A stretch of DNA of 64,000 nucleotides from Sclerodactyla briareus (Eukaryota; Echinodermata; Holothuroidea; Dendrochirotida; Sclerodactylidae): positions 62,001 to 126,000 of the forward strand of contig JAODTK010005121.1 in assembly GCA_026419785.1 (NCBI GenBank). Direction: 5' to 3'. Shown here one piece after another: positions 1 to 11,948 of this stretch (within the stretch, counting starts at the first letter, position 1; the number at the start of each line of letters is the position of its first letter). Position numbers and translations under genes: made by a program. The notes beneath the pieces were generated by a model. The model made no database searches, was not told the origin of the DNA, and saw only the letters and a list, made by a program, of their open reading frames with translations.

Positions 1-2556
1 AAGTTGAGAAAACGGTGAACCTTCATACTATAGCGACACCTATATATTTGGGTAAAGTGGGAAAGATGAGAAATCATTGAGCCGAATGAAAAGCTGTAAC
101 ATGAGAACCACCACTCGAGTGTTTGCACTCAGAACATGACTCACTAGATCCGTCATGGGTCCTCCTAGCCACCCACTGTCAAGCATCCTTCACTCAGATT
201 AATTTTGGCATAGCTAGCTGCTGGCTCCTTTTAATGTAACCACCACCCACACAGACCAAAACCTTCGCCCATATTAATGTGCCTGGCTATGTATCCGCCC
301 TATGACCGGGCCCCCCCCCCCAAACACAACACCAACATGCAAGAGCTCCTCTCAGTTATTTGTACCCCCAGGCCAGCTGGCCCCCTTGTTACCGTACCCC
401 CCCTCCCCCCCCTTCTCTCCCACCTCATATCCCTAGGAGATTGTACAACCCCCCTATTAATAGTGACAGCTCTTGAGAGCCCCATCTCTCCCTAATGTGT
501 CTCTAATGACTAATCAGGGGTTCACCAGTTAATTGGGGGCAGGCCCAAGAGGCCCCCTTCAAAGATTTCCCTGTCTCGGTCAATAAAGCCACCCACAGTA
601 CTACTACACTACTGGTAATTCTTTTTCCTGTGGTTTGGAAATATTTACCCATAATCTGGCCTTATGATATCAGCAAACTTCTCTGGTAGCCGTGGTTGAC
701 CTCACAGAGGGGAACTATCACTGGAACAAGTGGTTTGCAACTCCTAGTGACCCCCCAAACAATACGGGGTTTTGAGGTGGGTTTCTCGTTCATGGAAGAT
801 CTGCTATTGTTTGTTATGGAAGTTAGGAACCACCTGTGTGACCTGTCTGTGCTGTGTGCCACATAAACTGGCTGGGCAGGCAGCAGCAGAGCCGAGAAGG
901 ATCAGTGGGCTTGGTGTGCATGGTGCCAGTGCCACCAGGATATTCCTGAGAAAATCAAATAGCTGATTGGGAGCTGGTTTTTGTTTTCTTCACGTTGTTA
1001 GGCAAATGTACAGCATCTTTAGTATTCATATTCAAGTTTTCATTTAAACTAACCTCATTTCCAACCTCCCACTGTACTTTGAAATGGTTTTCAGTGCAGA
1101 CAAGAAGCTGTTGATTCAGATGCACTGTTATATTATTTGCATCCTCTCTGTTGCTGGTGTAGCTTCGTCAAGTGCATCAGCCTTATTGGTTTGACAATCA
1201 TCACGAGCCAACCCATAAGTAATCTTTGTGAATATCTGAGTGGAAGTTCCTGAGTAGATTATTTAGGAAGTTTCTGGGAAGGCTGTGATGCATGATTGCA
1301 GGGCTTGTTCTTTAAAAACGCCCGTGAGACAATTTACTGATGGGCCAATTTCTGAGGGGCACATGATGGTACATCTAACCCCAGTAACATCCGGGTAGAC
1401 CCCTTCTGGCAAACATCACTTCTACTGATTAAAAGTGCTGGCACAAGAAATTACTGTTCCTCGACCGCTTACGGGCAATTGGGTAGCAAGATCGCAACAA
1501 TCACTGTAAATAGAGGGTTGCCATTGGAGGCGGGAGGGGAGGGGGTGGTGATAGGGGCACTCAAACAAACAGTTCTCTGATAATGCTTAAGCCAGTAATA
1601 CGATTCACTCTCCCCTCTCTTCTACAGATAGGAGTGACGTGCGGGAATATACTGCACCTACATTTGCAGGTTGAAGGGAGAAAGGGGAGGGGTGAAAACC
1701 AGCCATCTGAACAACCAAAACTTGCCCGAAGAATAAGCCAAAATTGCAAAGTGTTATACAAAAAAAAAATGATTGAAAATGACATGCTTTCGATACAATG
1801 GTGCAACATCCATCATTTACTTGATGAATTTTGACACAAGCTCGGGAAAGAAAGATGTTTATGTAACCCCACCCCATTTGAACCACACCACTTCCATCCC
1901 ATGGCACGTGTCTTGCTTGACAATCTTTCAGAACCCTGCCTGGTGTGAAAAAGAAAATTCGTCTGTGCTGAAGTGGAATTTCGTGACCTTTTATAGTACA
2001 TACCTGTAATGCGAGAAATGTGGCGAGATTGTTGTAAGTACTTATCTTTCATTCAATTGGGTATCAACACCACTGTCCCCTTGTCTACTGATCAGTTGGA
2101 ACAGTAACATGAATGTATATTGTGGTCCATGCTACTGAATCCAGTCATGGTTGATAGGGGTTCTCATCCACACTGAGACAATGGCTATTGTCTTACCTGT
2201 TTATTTTGTGGTACATTGGTGCACTATCACAGATTAGTTGGCCCCTGGGAGATATAGGCCTACAACTGCTTAAATAGGAACCATGGGTTGGGAAACAGCA
2301 GTGGTAAATACCTGGGGTAGAAATGTGTGGATAAGGCATCTATCTAGATGATATTTTCATAGTGGGTATGGGGGTGATCCACTCCTCGTGGAATGTGCTC
2401 TAAGAAAAGGCACATTTTACCCTTTGGAGATGAGGGTATATTTGACTAGTTGAAGGCACATTGATGATCCACTTTTCGGTTCTCCAATGTCAGTTGCAAA
2501 TGGTGCGGGTGGGGGCAACTGACAGTTTCATCAGAGCACTGTCATAGACGCATTAG
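1..2556. other. Intergenic or intronic DNA, no gene seen
   Basis: No frame is open beyond about 100 codons and none of the short frames resembles a known family. A C-run sits near 310-320. An AATAAA hexamer lies at about 582-587 in a pyrimidine-rich neighbourhood, but no coding sequence ends upstream of it, so I do not call a transcript end. The stretch has ordinary mixed composition and I found no repeated copy of it elsewhere in the window. A diverged exon could be missed by reading alone. Confidence 0.5.
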
Positions 2557-3700
2557 CAGGCCGTAGCGAGCGGGGTGGGTGGTGGGGTGTCACACCCCCC
2601 AATAATTTTGTGGCGTCGGCAAGTTTTTCGGTCTGTCGGAAAAAGGGGAAAGAGGAAAGAAAAGAATAGGAAAGAGGAAAGGGGAAAAGAGAGGAAAAGA
2701 GGGGAGAAGGAACAGAAGAAAGAGGGAAGGTGAAAGAAAAAAGACAGTAAGGGATGAAGGGGAATCAGGGAATGGAAGAGGAATAGAGAGAAAAACCGGA
2801 GCCGACTTTATTATCGGCTATTTCGACCTTTTTGGCTCTTCATCTAGTCGCAAGATAATGGCCACACACACACCCCGGCAAACATATATTGTGAAGGCCC
2901 TTTGCCGTCGGTGTAATTGGACGAATGACCGAGTCGTCGCATTCGGCAAAAGGGGAATAAGGGCGTTAGCGTTTTACATCTTATTTTTCATGAGACTGAC
3001 AGTTCTTTGAAAGTTTTGTTTCTGGTCCTATATTCAGAGATACATAAAATTCAAGTCTCAAGCCATTGTTGCTGAAAACAATTAAGAAAGAAATTTTCCC
3101 AATAAAACAAAATAGTTCGTTTTAAGTCGGGGAATCATGAGAGCGGCATAGCAAGAGTACAAGGCGAGAGATAGAGGGCCCCCCCCCAGTTTTTTTAGAT
3201 AAAAATTCAGGCAGGAAAACTATCAAACTTTGGGACAGAATAAGTTACAATCTGGTTAGAGATACCCCTATATACATTTGTGGAAAGAAGAATACTAAAA
3301 ATGGCCGAAACTTGCCGATCAATGGCACCATTGAAGTGTCAATTTTGTGCGCGCTTCGCAGCGCCTGCATTGAATTGTCTGCTTCATATACTCACAGCTG
3401 CCGTAAAATTTGGGCATTGTTTAGGGATCGTGCACACATTTTTCCGCGTTCCAAATTGGAAGGTTTCCGCGTACGTGGTGGGCGGGGCGAGTAATTACTG
3501 AACCCCATTTTACTGGAAATATTGCACCAGATTGCAATCTGAAGGACGTTCATATTCAAAATTTTTCAACAAAGGGGAGGAGGGGGACCCCCCTCCCCTT
3601 AGACCCCTCCCCCATCTCAGTCCACCTTGCCATATCCGTCAGCAAAACATATCTCTACCCCCCCCAATCAAAACAAAATCAACCCTTCGCTACGCCCCTG
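2557..3700 (+). mobile_element. Possible hAT-like non-autonomous transposon (family B, copy 1)
   Basis: The left end reads CAGGCCGTAGCGAGCGGGG. The right end, read on the other strand, is CAGGGGCGTAGCGAAGGG. They share CAGG and the CGTAGCGA core, giving imperfect terminal inverted repeats around about 1.14 kb. Known hAT elements often start CAGGGGCGTA or CAGTGGCG and make 8-bp target duplications. Here the flanks (GCATTAG left, GCCTCTTAG right) match only loosely, so the duplication is doubtful. The last 190 bp recur at 37545-37750, which supports a mobile unit. No transposase is visible. It could instead be two fragments in opposite orientation. Confidence 0.45.
2638..2796 (+). repeat. Polypurine (GA-rich) tract
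   Basis: About 160 bases are almost entirely A and G, in irregular GGAAAG/AGAGGAAA words with only a few scattered pyrimidines. It lies just inside the left end of the candidate hAT-like element. Long homopurine tracts can form triplex (H-DNA) structures; whether this one does is not known. It is not a regular short tandem repeat. Confidence 0.8.
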
Positions 3701-6700
3701 GCCTCTTAGCTACTTCCTCTCACTTTAAAACCTCTTAACTACCTGGGCATGCTGTGGTGCCCCCACCCCCCCCCCCCCCCCTCCCCCCCTCCCACTCGAC
3801 CATCTCCCAACCAAATGAGCTAGCAAGGTTGTTTCCTACCGCATATCCCAGGCCATTGGGTCATATACTGACGAAACGCTGGGAGTTAGGTGTGCCATTT
3901 GCCCAGAGTCAGCACCTCCCGAAGCATCCTGTCATTGAACACATGCCTGCCTCAGTGTAGCCAAGGATGCAAGGGTAGGGAGTTAGCCTTGAATGAATCC
4001 AGTCTTAATTTCTCATCTTCAGAGTAAGCACCAATGCCTCATCTGATTCCAAGGCTCCTCAACCAGATAAGTACCTGGTAGTCGCACACTGCTGACCAGT
4101 CACCCCTGTTGTTCCTAGCTGTCTCTTCCCTGTGTTAGGTTTAATTACTCTTTCAGACTCTGATAGGTTGGATACTATAGAGGCCAAAATGAAATTGTAG
4201 ATAACATAAATACTAATAACACCTTCTGCTCAGTGCGTATATCACCCTTACAGGAAGTTGTTGCGTTGCAGCTGGCGTGATTTTCTTTGCAGACTTCTTT
4301 GACTACCCATTCTTCCCATTTTGTTGGTCCTTGGTGCCCCAGGAATCAATTTTTATGAGGATAATTGCTTCCTAATACCCCCACCAATAGGTTCCCCTGA
4401 ATGAGGATAGATCTGTTCCTTGGTTCTTATTGTTTTTTGAAGGTGGTCGTCAATTTCAGATGACATTGGACTGGTTTCCCCTGATAGAACTGGTCAATAG
4501 GACGGTATCTACCCTATTTCATTTTATAGGAATATTTTCGTGTCAGGTTGTCTAGGAACAGAAACATATTTTACAGGGGAGCCTAAAAGGCAGTCTCCGC
4601 TGAATCATGATAGCAACAATAATCATAGTATTAATAGTAATAATTTCACTTGTAGTTCACTGACTTTGCGTAACCTTATATTTTGGAGGCCGCTGCTGTT
4701 CAAGAGTTCCTAACGCCTACAAGGACCTGGAAATAGGAATTTACTACCATACCATTGGTAGGTAGGGACAGTTGTGTTCCAGTAAAAAGTCGTGTGTCGG
4801 TTTAACCCAAGGTCAATGGCAGAAATGGAGGGAGAGGGAATCGGGTTGATGTGAAGTCTGTCATGCTAATTAACTTGCAGTTAATGCTGCAATTTTGCTC
4901 CTTGACACAATTCCAATGCAAAGTGGTACTCACATAGAAATGAATGGATTATCCGTTTTTACTATTGTTTTGTAATGACTGTTCCTCCCCCCCCCCCCCA
5001 TCCTCTCCAGGACATCACAGAGATAATTCTGTAATTGTAGATGTTGGCCCGATTTACTCCCTTGTGGCAGCCTAAATTCAGTCCGATGGTTTTGATTTGT
5101 CTAATATATCTAATACCAGGGCTTATTATTAAAATAATAATATATAGATACCAAGAGTGAGTCTATCATCATGTCTATTGGCACTTTAAATATTTTCCCT
5201 GTCATGGCCAGCAGTGGGCTTGCCTTGACGCCTGCCTTCTATCGGAACCCTCAACAATAGGCCACATCCCTTCACCCGCCCCTATTTCTACATGTAGTCA
5301 ATGGAAGTTATTGCTTGAGGTGTCTCCTTGACCCGGTTCAGACCCATTGCACTATATAACCCTCCATGTAGCCTGCTTAGCACAGGCTTTGGTGGCAGTG
5401 TTTCCTCTTCAGCTCCCCCAATTTAATCTCATCATCACTATCGACAAATGCAGGGTGTGAAGTTTACATCGGCGACTAATTGTTGTGGTTTAGCCCACAC
5501 GTAGCAGACAGCGTGGTGTTTCCTGACCTGAAAATCGCCACCCATCCCTCCACCTGTTCGTACAACATGAGGGACAATAGTGATTATGCATCATTGCTCA
5601 AGTTCAGAGGTTTCTGGCCTGTGATACAGCAGTAAACCTCTTGACACACATCTGAAACACATGTCTGATATGATGTTCAGTTTACCCATACCTATATTAA
5701 CCTCTTCTCACTAATACAGGGCAAACAGTGAAAGTTCATCTTCACAATAGTGAGGAAAGAATCCACCGGTCAAAATAAACCTTCTCCCCCCCCCACTCAG
5801 AAAGATAAACTGGAAATTCACTGCGGTCGTCATTACCTGTACACTATCCATGCTCAAGTCATAATTCCTAGCTCCTAATCTGGCGTGAAACAAGAGGTGC
5901 CACTGGCAACCCCACTTGACCAACCCTTTCAGTTATATTTCCGCCACCAAGATGTGGGCATCAGCTCCTAAGTTTTCTGGGCGTTGAGATTCGTATTAGA
6001 ATCCCTTCTTCTCAGCCTTCTACAAAATCTGAGGAGGCCTTTTGCTTATGTTCTCGTGTTTCTGTTGATAACGCACCAATGTTTGGTGCCATAAAGAGAT
6101 GTTTTTTGCGTACTGGATAAGAAAAAAACTGGAAATCTATTTCACTTACTTACTCAACTTACCCCATATGCACTTTGCACTCCACCCCCAAGCCATTGAA
6201 CATCTGGCATTTTTTTTTACATTAGTCCGGGCTGGCAACCCTATCGTCCTTCTTTTTTGCAGTTCAACGTTTAAGTTCATGAGCATCATGGCTAGAATTC
6301 ATCCGATTTTTCATCGCCGAAATCACCCATCTGCTTTCAAATCTTACATTTCAGAATCTTGCTAGGATCATTTTTCTTCCGACGTCATCTACCAGGATTG
6401 TTTTACCCTAGCGTTTTGCGTGATATTGGTTTAGGATTTTTTTCCCTCCCCGCTCGATCCCGTTTCTCGTAAGTCCATATTTAGGCGCTAGGCTGCTCCT
6501 ACACAATGAGGGCTGTGCATTGGCTTCCCCTGTAGTCCTAACACCGCGGGTGTGTGGGCTCCTATTGTGTTTAGGTTCAGTAGGGGCTGGACTGTTGTCC
6601 TGGTGCTTTCCCCCTAGGCTGACCCCCTAAGCCCCCCCCCTCCTCCCTTCCTTGGGTTTCTCCCCTTCCCTCCCTTTCCTTTCTCCCGGAGGTGTTGTTC

Positions 6701-6821
6701 TCTCCGCACGCGGCGCTAGGGAATTTTACGCAAGACGATGAAAAAGAGCGGGGGAATGGGGGATTACTTTGTTCCGTTAAACATTGGCTTGGAGTCTAAG
6801 TTCACTTGTCCTTTAGTGAGG
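3701..6821. other. Non-coding stretch with C-runs and a C/T-rich segment
   Basis: No coding potential is recognised. A long C-run with two interruptions lies at about 3764-3792 and another at about 4987-4999. An AT palindrome (TTATTATTAAAATAATAA) sits near 5123-5140. From about 6600 to 6700 the sequence becomes C/T-rich, with runs of C and CCTT words, leading into the tandem array at 6822. This may be the left part of the composite block that follows, but I see no boundary sequence. Confidence 0.4.
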
Positions 6822-7318
6822 TCGTTACCGGCCGATTATACTTGTATTTTGTATAGTCTTATACTGCAATACACTAACTTTGTGACATTTTCGCATATCA
6901 TGTCGGAAGTGGATTCCTTCTTGTTATATTGCTATTGTATACCGTTTGTATGGCTGATGGTTAGTACATTTTGTATATTCTATACTGCAATACAATCCGT
7001 ACTATGACATTTTTTCGCTTATCATGTGGACGGAAGTGGGATTTCCTAATTTGTGATATTTGCTCAAACCGCCGGATTTGATTTTTTGTATTTGTTATAG
7101 TTTATTATACCAGCAGACACTAGTATTATGACATATCGCATATCAGGTCGAAGGAAATGTTTCCTATCTGTGATATCACTGTGGGATACCGTTCGTTATC
7201 GGCTTGTGATGTATGTATTTTGTATGAAAATCTTATATGCAATACACTCGTTTATGACATATCACATATATCATGCCGGAGGAAGTTGAATTCCCCTATT
7301 TGTGAATTCTTGTTTTAT
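6822..7318 (+). repeat. Tandem array, about 124-bp period, four units
   Basis: Each unit carries a TTTTGTAT stretch, most carry a TGCAATACA-type word, and each then has TGACAT, a CATATCA-like word, GGAAGT and a TTCC. The TGACAT anchors lie at 6883, 7005, 7129 and 7255, giving spacings of 122, 124 and 126 bases. The units are diverged from one another, so the array is not recent. It directly precedes the GC-rich block and may be its 5' subterminal or regulatory array. That link is inferred from adjacency alone. Confidence 0.85.
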
Positions 7319-7719
7319 TTGTAGATCGTTCGGGAGGAGGTTTTATCCTTTTTTTTTTTTTCCCCGGAAGGATATTTTCCCCGTTGCGGGGGACTTCCTC
7401 AGATACGGGAAAGTTCGTTTCTTTTGTCGGCTACCGGACCCTCTAGGCCATTTCGCTACCTGAGGACAGAGGAATCTGTGGGCGTCGCCTTTTCTTGTCT
7501 ACGAAGACTAACCTACCGACGGCAGAGGAGACCCAGTGACTGTGGGCGGCGCTCGAAAGAAAAAAGAAGAGGGACGTTCCCGGAGGGCTTGGCCCTTCCG
7601 GGGCTGTGGGCAGGTGCTCGTTTAGAACCGTGAGTTACCACCCAGGCATAGAGCTCGGGTCAGGCAGGACCCCTTAATTAAAAAGCCGGCGGGGGGAGGG
7701 CGGGGCCGATGGGGGGCTC

Positions 7720-8290
7720 GTTCTCGCACGTCGAGGAGGCCGGCTATCCTGCTGGTCCTTCCCGGGCACGCCGGACCGAACGGGTTGGCTGGGTGTCGTT
7801 ACACCTCAAGATCGGTACGGAGGTCCCTGACAGGTGAGTTTTGTGTGTCGGGGCCGACCCAAGGCGGGGGCGGGCCGAAAAGTGGCCTCGGCTCTGCCTG
7901 AGTTAGGCCCCACGACTGTAAGGTCGGCGCCGGCCCTGCTGGGTCCGAACGGGTGGGGTTTGTTGTGTTACACCTCGGGACGGCACGGGGGTCCCGACAG
8001 GAGGAGCAGGAGAGGTTCAGGGCCGGCCCCAGCCGGGCCGATCGGGGTGTGATTACAACTCGGGACGGCCCGGAGGGGTCTCACGGACAAAGACTAGGTC
8101 GGGGCCAGCCAGCAGGGTCCGACGGGGTGGGTGTGTTACACCTCGGGACGGGCCCGGGAGTCCCGACAAACAAGGTCGGGGCCGGCAGCCGGGTCCGATC
8201 GGTGGTGTGGTGACACCTCGAAACGGCACCGATGGGTCCCGACGAGTGCGGGTCGGGACCGGTCCGCGGCCCGCGGGGAATCCGGCGGGC
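7720..8290 (+). repeat. GC-rich tandem array, about 83-bp period
   Basis: Units share a GGTCCGA-type word, a TTACACCTCGGGACGG-like core, a TCCCGACA word and GGTCGGGGCCGG. ACACCTC anchors lie at 7801, 7970, 8055 (as ACAACTC), 8138 and 8213. Spacings are about 169 (two periods), 85, 83 and 75, so about six units. The strand shown is strongly G-rich. The array inflates apparent reading frames on both strands, and none of those frames is convincing. Confidence 0.85.
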
Positions 8291-8773
8291 CTGTACGGCT
8301 CAGGCCATCAGGACCAGCGCCAAGAGGACCAGGGGGATACAGGGGGACCAGGTGGGATCGATCCAAGGGCCCTACAGGGCACAGGCGACATCGCTCAACA
8401 TCTTCCCAGAAGGGTCCTCTGCTCGGGATTCGGGATTTTAGCGGCTCTAGCAGAGAAAGTGTACATTGGATTAGCAAGCTGCGAAGGGCCCTGCGGGCGG
8501 CGATGTTACAGGCCAGTTTCGCCGGTTTTTTCAGACAGGTTTAGAGGGGCCGACGTTCCGGGGCCCGTACAGCTTGACGCTCCCTTGACCTCCGGGCTCC
8601 TCGGAGGGATGGTTATGCAGCGCGGCCCCTCAGACTTCAGCTGTTGGTCCGGGCAAGAGGGGGAGGAGAGACGAAAGTTGGAAGACGACCCAAGACGCCT
8701 CCCCGATTACCGAGATCCTAGGGGAGGTACTCGGGGGTACGAGGCAGTCCGTCCGAAAACAGACGGCCCGTAG
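8207..8773 (+). CDS. 188-codon reading frame in GC-rich block, doubtful
   Basis: This is the longest open frame in the window. It begins inside the 83-bp array and runs into unique sequence. The predicted protein is rich in Gly, Arg, Pro and Asp, with no signal peptide, membrane segment, zinc knuckle or recognisable catalytic motif. GC-rich DNA has few stop codons by chance, and its first third is tandem repeat, so it is probably spurious. If the block is a retroelement, a decayed gag-like region is conceivable. No function is assigned. Confidence 0.12.
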   Translation: MVTPRNGTDGSRRVRVGTGPRPAGNPAGLYGSGHQDQRQEDQGDTGGPGGIDPRALQGTGDIAQHLPRRVLCSGFGILAALAEKVYIGLASCEGPCGRRCYRPVSPVFSDRFRGADVPGPVQLDAPLTSGLLGGMVMQRGPSDFSCWSGQEGEERRKLEDDPRRLPDYRDPRGGTRGYEAVRPKTDGP

Positions 8774-9899
8774 TGCCGGGGAGAAGGCTCTCCTTGTCAG
8801 GCCATGGAGACTGAAGTGGAGCCAGTTGTGTTCTACACCACAGGGAGCGGCGGGGCTATACCCGCCGGTAGGCCTCGGGGGTCGGATGGAAAGCATCCTT
8901 GTTAGTGTTGCCGTGATTCCCGATCAACCCTAGGGCGAGACTTTACGCTGGCGGGTTTTTTTTTTTCGGCGCAGGAAGGTTGTTAGGTCACCGCCATCGC
9001 CAGCGGGGACAAGAGAGAGACTCTTCTCGGTCCTCTCCGACATCGTTACTACGTTCGGGACAGGCTTCACTACGCTGTCGCTATACAAGTGACTCTATCG
9101 AGTTCGTTGGTCCGGTGGGCCTCCTCATCCATGGCCATTTGTCAGACTGACGCGTGACTTAAGGCCGCACGGGCAGCGCACAGGGCCTGTGACCAGCCCG
9201 TTCGATAAGAGTTGCCTTCAGTCAGCAATCATCGGCGGGCCGGGGCCTCCCTCAGACGGGATATATTTTAAGGAAGCCTGCGGCGAGCAGGACTGAATAA
9301 TTACGTCCCTGTAGGGAGCCGACTTGGAAGGAGTCCTTCACCACAGTCCTACAGTCATGCTATTCTAAGCCTCCGCCTAGACTAGGGAGTCGCGCCCGCT
9401 CGGGTCAGCGGCGGGGTTTTCTGCGGCCGCCCAGGAGCGCCACCCCTGCCAGAGTCGGATCTCTTCAAAGAGAGTCGCGGGCTCCGCGGAGGGCCACTGA
9501 TGCTGGATGCAGGCGAATGGACTCCTATCTACCCTCCCCCCCCCCGGGCGGATGGCCACCGGGCGGAGTTGCAGGCTCCACTATCTAGCGAACAGTACGC
9601 CTTGGCCAGTCGAGGACCATGGCCTTTATTTCGGTCAGGGTCTGCTTCCAAGCGTACTGCTTCGTGGGAGAGACTAGCAGTTGGCTACCCTTCCCTCGGT
9701 GGTTCTTACTAGGCCCACTCTCGCTCACCACCGTAGCCGAGGCTCAAGAGGGCTCGCCTACATAGACAGCTTTCTGAAGATAGCGAGGGGCTCAACGACA
9801 GGAACGGCCGGGCATAGGACTGCGGAATTCGGCTGCGGACTCACGTCTCCGCCTTGTTAGGCCTACTTGATCTAGTAGCCAGTCTTGCCGACGTCCTCG

Positions 9900-10490
9900 G
9901 TTCTCCTGCCTGAGTTGGATCTCGTCCGCCCTTCCCGTGGACCCTATTACTTCTTGGCGCAGTTATCACCTTCACGTCGCCGCTCTTTTCTTCCCTACGC
10001 CAGCACTTCGCTCATCGACCCGACTGTCCGCTGATGACATACCATAACTGCCCGTTTACGGGAGCAACGGCTTCCACCCGGTAGCCTTGCTCTCTGCACG
10101 TCCGTCTCTTAGCCGTCTACTCCGTGGACCCCAGGGCTTACTTGACGCAGTCATCACCTTCACTCGTGACGCAGCTTTCCTTCCCCCGAAGCCAGCACGC
10201 TCGCTCGACCGCCCCGCCTGTCCCGCTGAGAGACAGAACCACGACCCGTTTACGGAGCACCCTGCTCCCACCTGAGGTTACCGTGCTCTCTGCGCCGTCT
10301 CTGCCGTCTACTCCTGGACCCCTGGCTACCTTCAACCAGTCATCACCTTCACGTCGAGGACGCTTTTTCTGAAGTCAAGCACTTCGCGTCGACCGACCGC
10401 CCTGTTCGCTGAGAGACAAGAACCGTCCGGCCTAACAGCCCATTTACGTACAACCGGCTTACCCGAGGTGCCGTGCTCCCTACAGCCGGC
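9900..10490 (+). repeat. Tandem array, about 188-bp period, three units
   Basis: Each unit contains ATCACCTTCAC, a CCAGCAC- or AAGCAC-type word, GACCG...CTG, CCGTTTACG or CCATTTACG, a GTGCTC-type word and TGGACCCC. ATCACC anchors are at 9965, 10153 and 10342 (spacings 188 and 189). The strand shown is C- and T-rich, opposite in skew to the 83-bp array upstream. Units differ by substitutions and indels. No coding function is apparent. Confidence 0.8.
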
Positions 10491-10589
10491 CCTGTTAAAG
10501 ACCGGGCTAGGCCGGAGCCCGCTGACAGCGGAGTGCGACGGTGGTGGGGCGTTCCATGTTCCCAGCCACCGGACTTGTCTCACTAGAGA

Positions 10590-10730
10590 TCCAGAGCGGG
10601 TCTGCCCATCAGAGCCGTGAACCGTCTCTGTCGGCCTTCTCGAAGGGTTCTGCCCTCAGCGTGGGTAGGCTCTCCAGAGCCGTGAACCGTCTGTCGGAAG
10701 TCTCGAGCAGGTGTTGACACATCTTCCCAC
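10590..10730 (+). repeat. Short tandem duplication, 65-bp period
   Basis: The 17-mer AGAGCCGTGAACCGTCT occurs at 10611 and again at 10676. TCGGCCTTCTCGA / TCGGAAGTCTCGA follow at matching offsets. It is two units of a 65-bp repeat within the GC-rich block. Confidence 0.75.
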
Positions 10731-10949
10731 CCTCCGGGGTGTGGTGGACTTCTTCGGCCCCTCATGTTAGATGGGCTCTCCCGGGCCGCGGGTTAGCCCT
10801 ACCGACCCCTTCCGGAGCCTTCATCCCAGTGTTCTCGACTATCCTGAGACCGCCCAGAGATCGACCACACGAGCCGCGTCGACTTTACCGTCGCTATGAG
10901 CCGCGGACCGCTCTCACGCCATCCGAGCCAGCTCCCCTGTGCAGCGGTT

Positions 10950-11300
10950 CGCTCATGCCGGGCTTCATAGCCGGAGAGCCCGACTCTGCCTGCCCTCCGT
11001 CTGCTGTGAGATGGCCCCTACCGAAGCCGAGGATCGGACAGGCCGACTCACCCGAGCAGTGGTCAGACTCTTCTGCCTCCTGGGTGAGATCCCTCTACCG
11101 CAGCCGAGGATCGAGCTGCCGATCTCCAGAGACAGTGGTCCCCACTTTTCTGCCGGCTTCTTTGGGCATCGCTCCCCTGGGATTGGTTCATACCGAGCTT
11201 CCATAGCCGTTGTCCGACTCTCCCTGCCTCCTGTGTGAGGGCCCTACAGAGCAGAGGATCGGGCCTGCCGACTCATTCTGCCCTCCTGAGCCAGATCGAC
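10950..11300 (+). repeat. Diverged internal repeats with CTGCC(T) and GAGGATCG words
   Basis: Three related segments start near 10985, 11070 and 11220. Each has TCTGCC or CCTGCC, a TGTGAG/GGTGAG word, CCCTAC or CTCTACCG, GAGGATCG and then CTGCCGA or GGCCGACTC. Spacings are irregular (about 85 and 150), so they are old duplications rather than a clean array. The 155-codon frame at 10739-11206 overlaps them and shows no recognisable domain. Confidence 0.6.
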
Positions 11301-11948
11301 TCTCCAGAGACTGGGTGGGGCTAACCGTGATCGACGTTTAGGCCCCCCCGGGCCAGATTGGAATCCCAAGGACTGTGGTCGCAGCCTAATCTTTCGAATC
11401 CGAACCAGGTCAGCTCTTCGAGGCGGTGGTCGACCCCGGCGTCCGTGAGTCGGGTTCACACGTCGAGCGACTTACCTCTGAACCGTCGGAATTTTCCACG
11501 GTTGGAGCGTCAGGTGTGGGTGTCCGGTTCGGACACGGCACTGGTACTGGGTGAAAACGAAGTTCGTTCGTCAACGCCCTCAACTCTTCGTCCTATGTAG
11601 TCAGCTTTTCTAGCCGGCATCGAGGCTTCCTAATTCAAGGGGAAGAGGGCCTCCGCAAGGCCGCCATAGATCTGAGCAAGGTTTCGTCGGGTTCAAATGT
11701 GCATACACGTTGCACCGCGAGACTGGAGAGTCGGCCCTCCTCGTTCTCCCGAACTACGCTTCTTCGCGCGACGGTATGCGAGGCGTCTGTGGGGTTTACC
11801 ACACGGACGTTCGTTTCATTGCTGCCTCCAAACACAGTATCGGCCTGCCGGCACGAGGGCGAATGCCTCTGCGTCTACAACCGACCAACAACCCCGCTTC
11901 GTGACGCACGGACCCGCCTCCAGTGGCCTGTGCTAGTTGTGCAAAGTG

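Noticed and set aside
7720-8290. Possible CRISPR-like array (regular GC-rich repeats)
   Set aside because: The units are contiguous, with no unique spacers between short conserved repeats. It is an ordinary tandem array in eukaryotic DNA.
10739-11206. 155-codon plus-strand frame in the GC-rich block
   Set aside because: It overlaps diverged internal repeats in DNA poor in stop codons. All three frames and the opposite strand are similarly open, and no domain is visible.
7400-11900. Ribosomal DNA as an explanation for high GC
   Set aside because: No conserved 18S, 5.8S, 28S or 5S core words are recognisable, and the block is full of non-rDNA tandem arrays.
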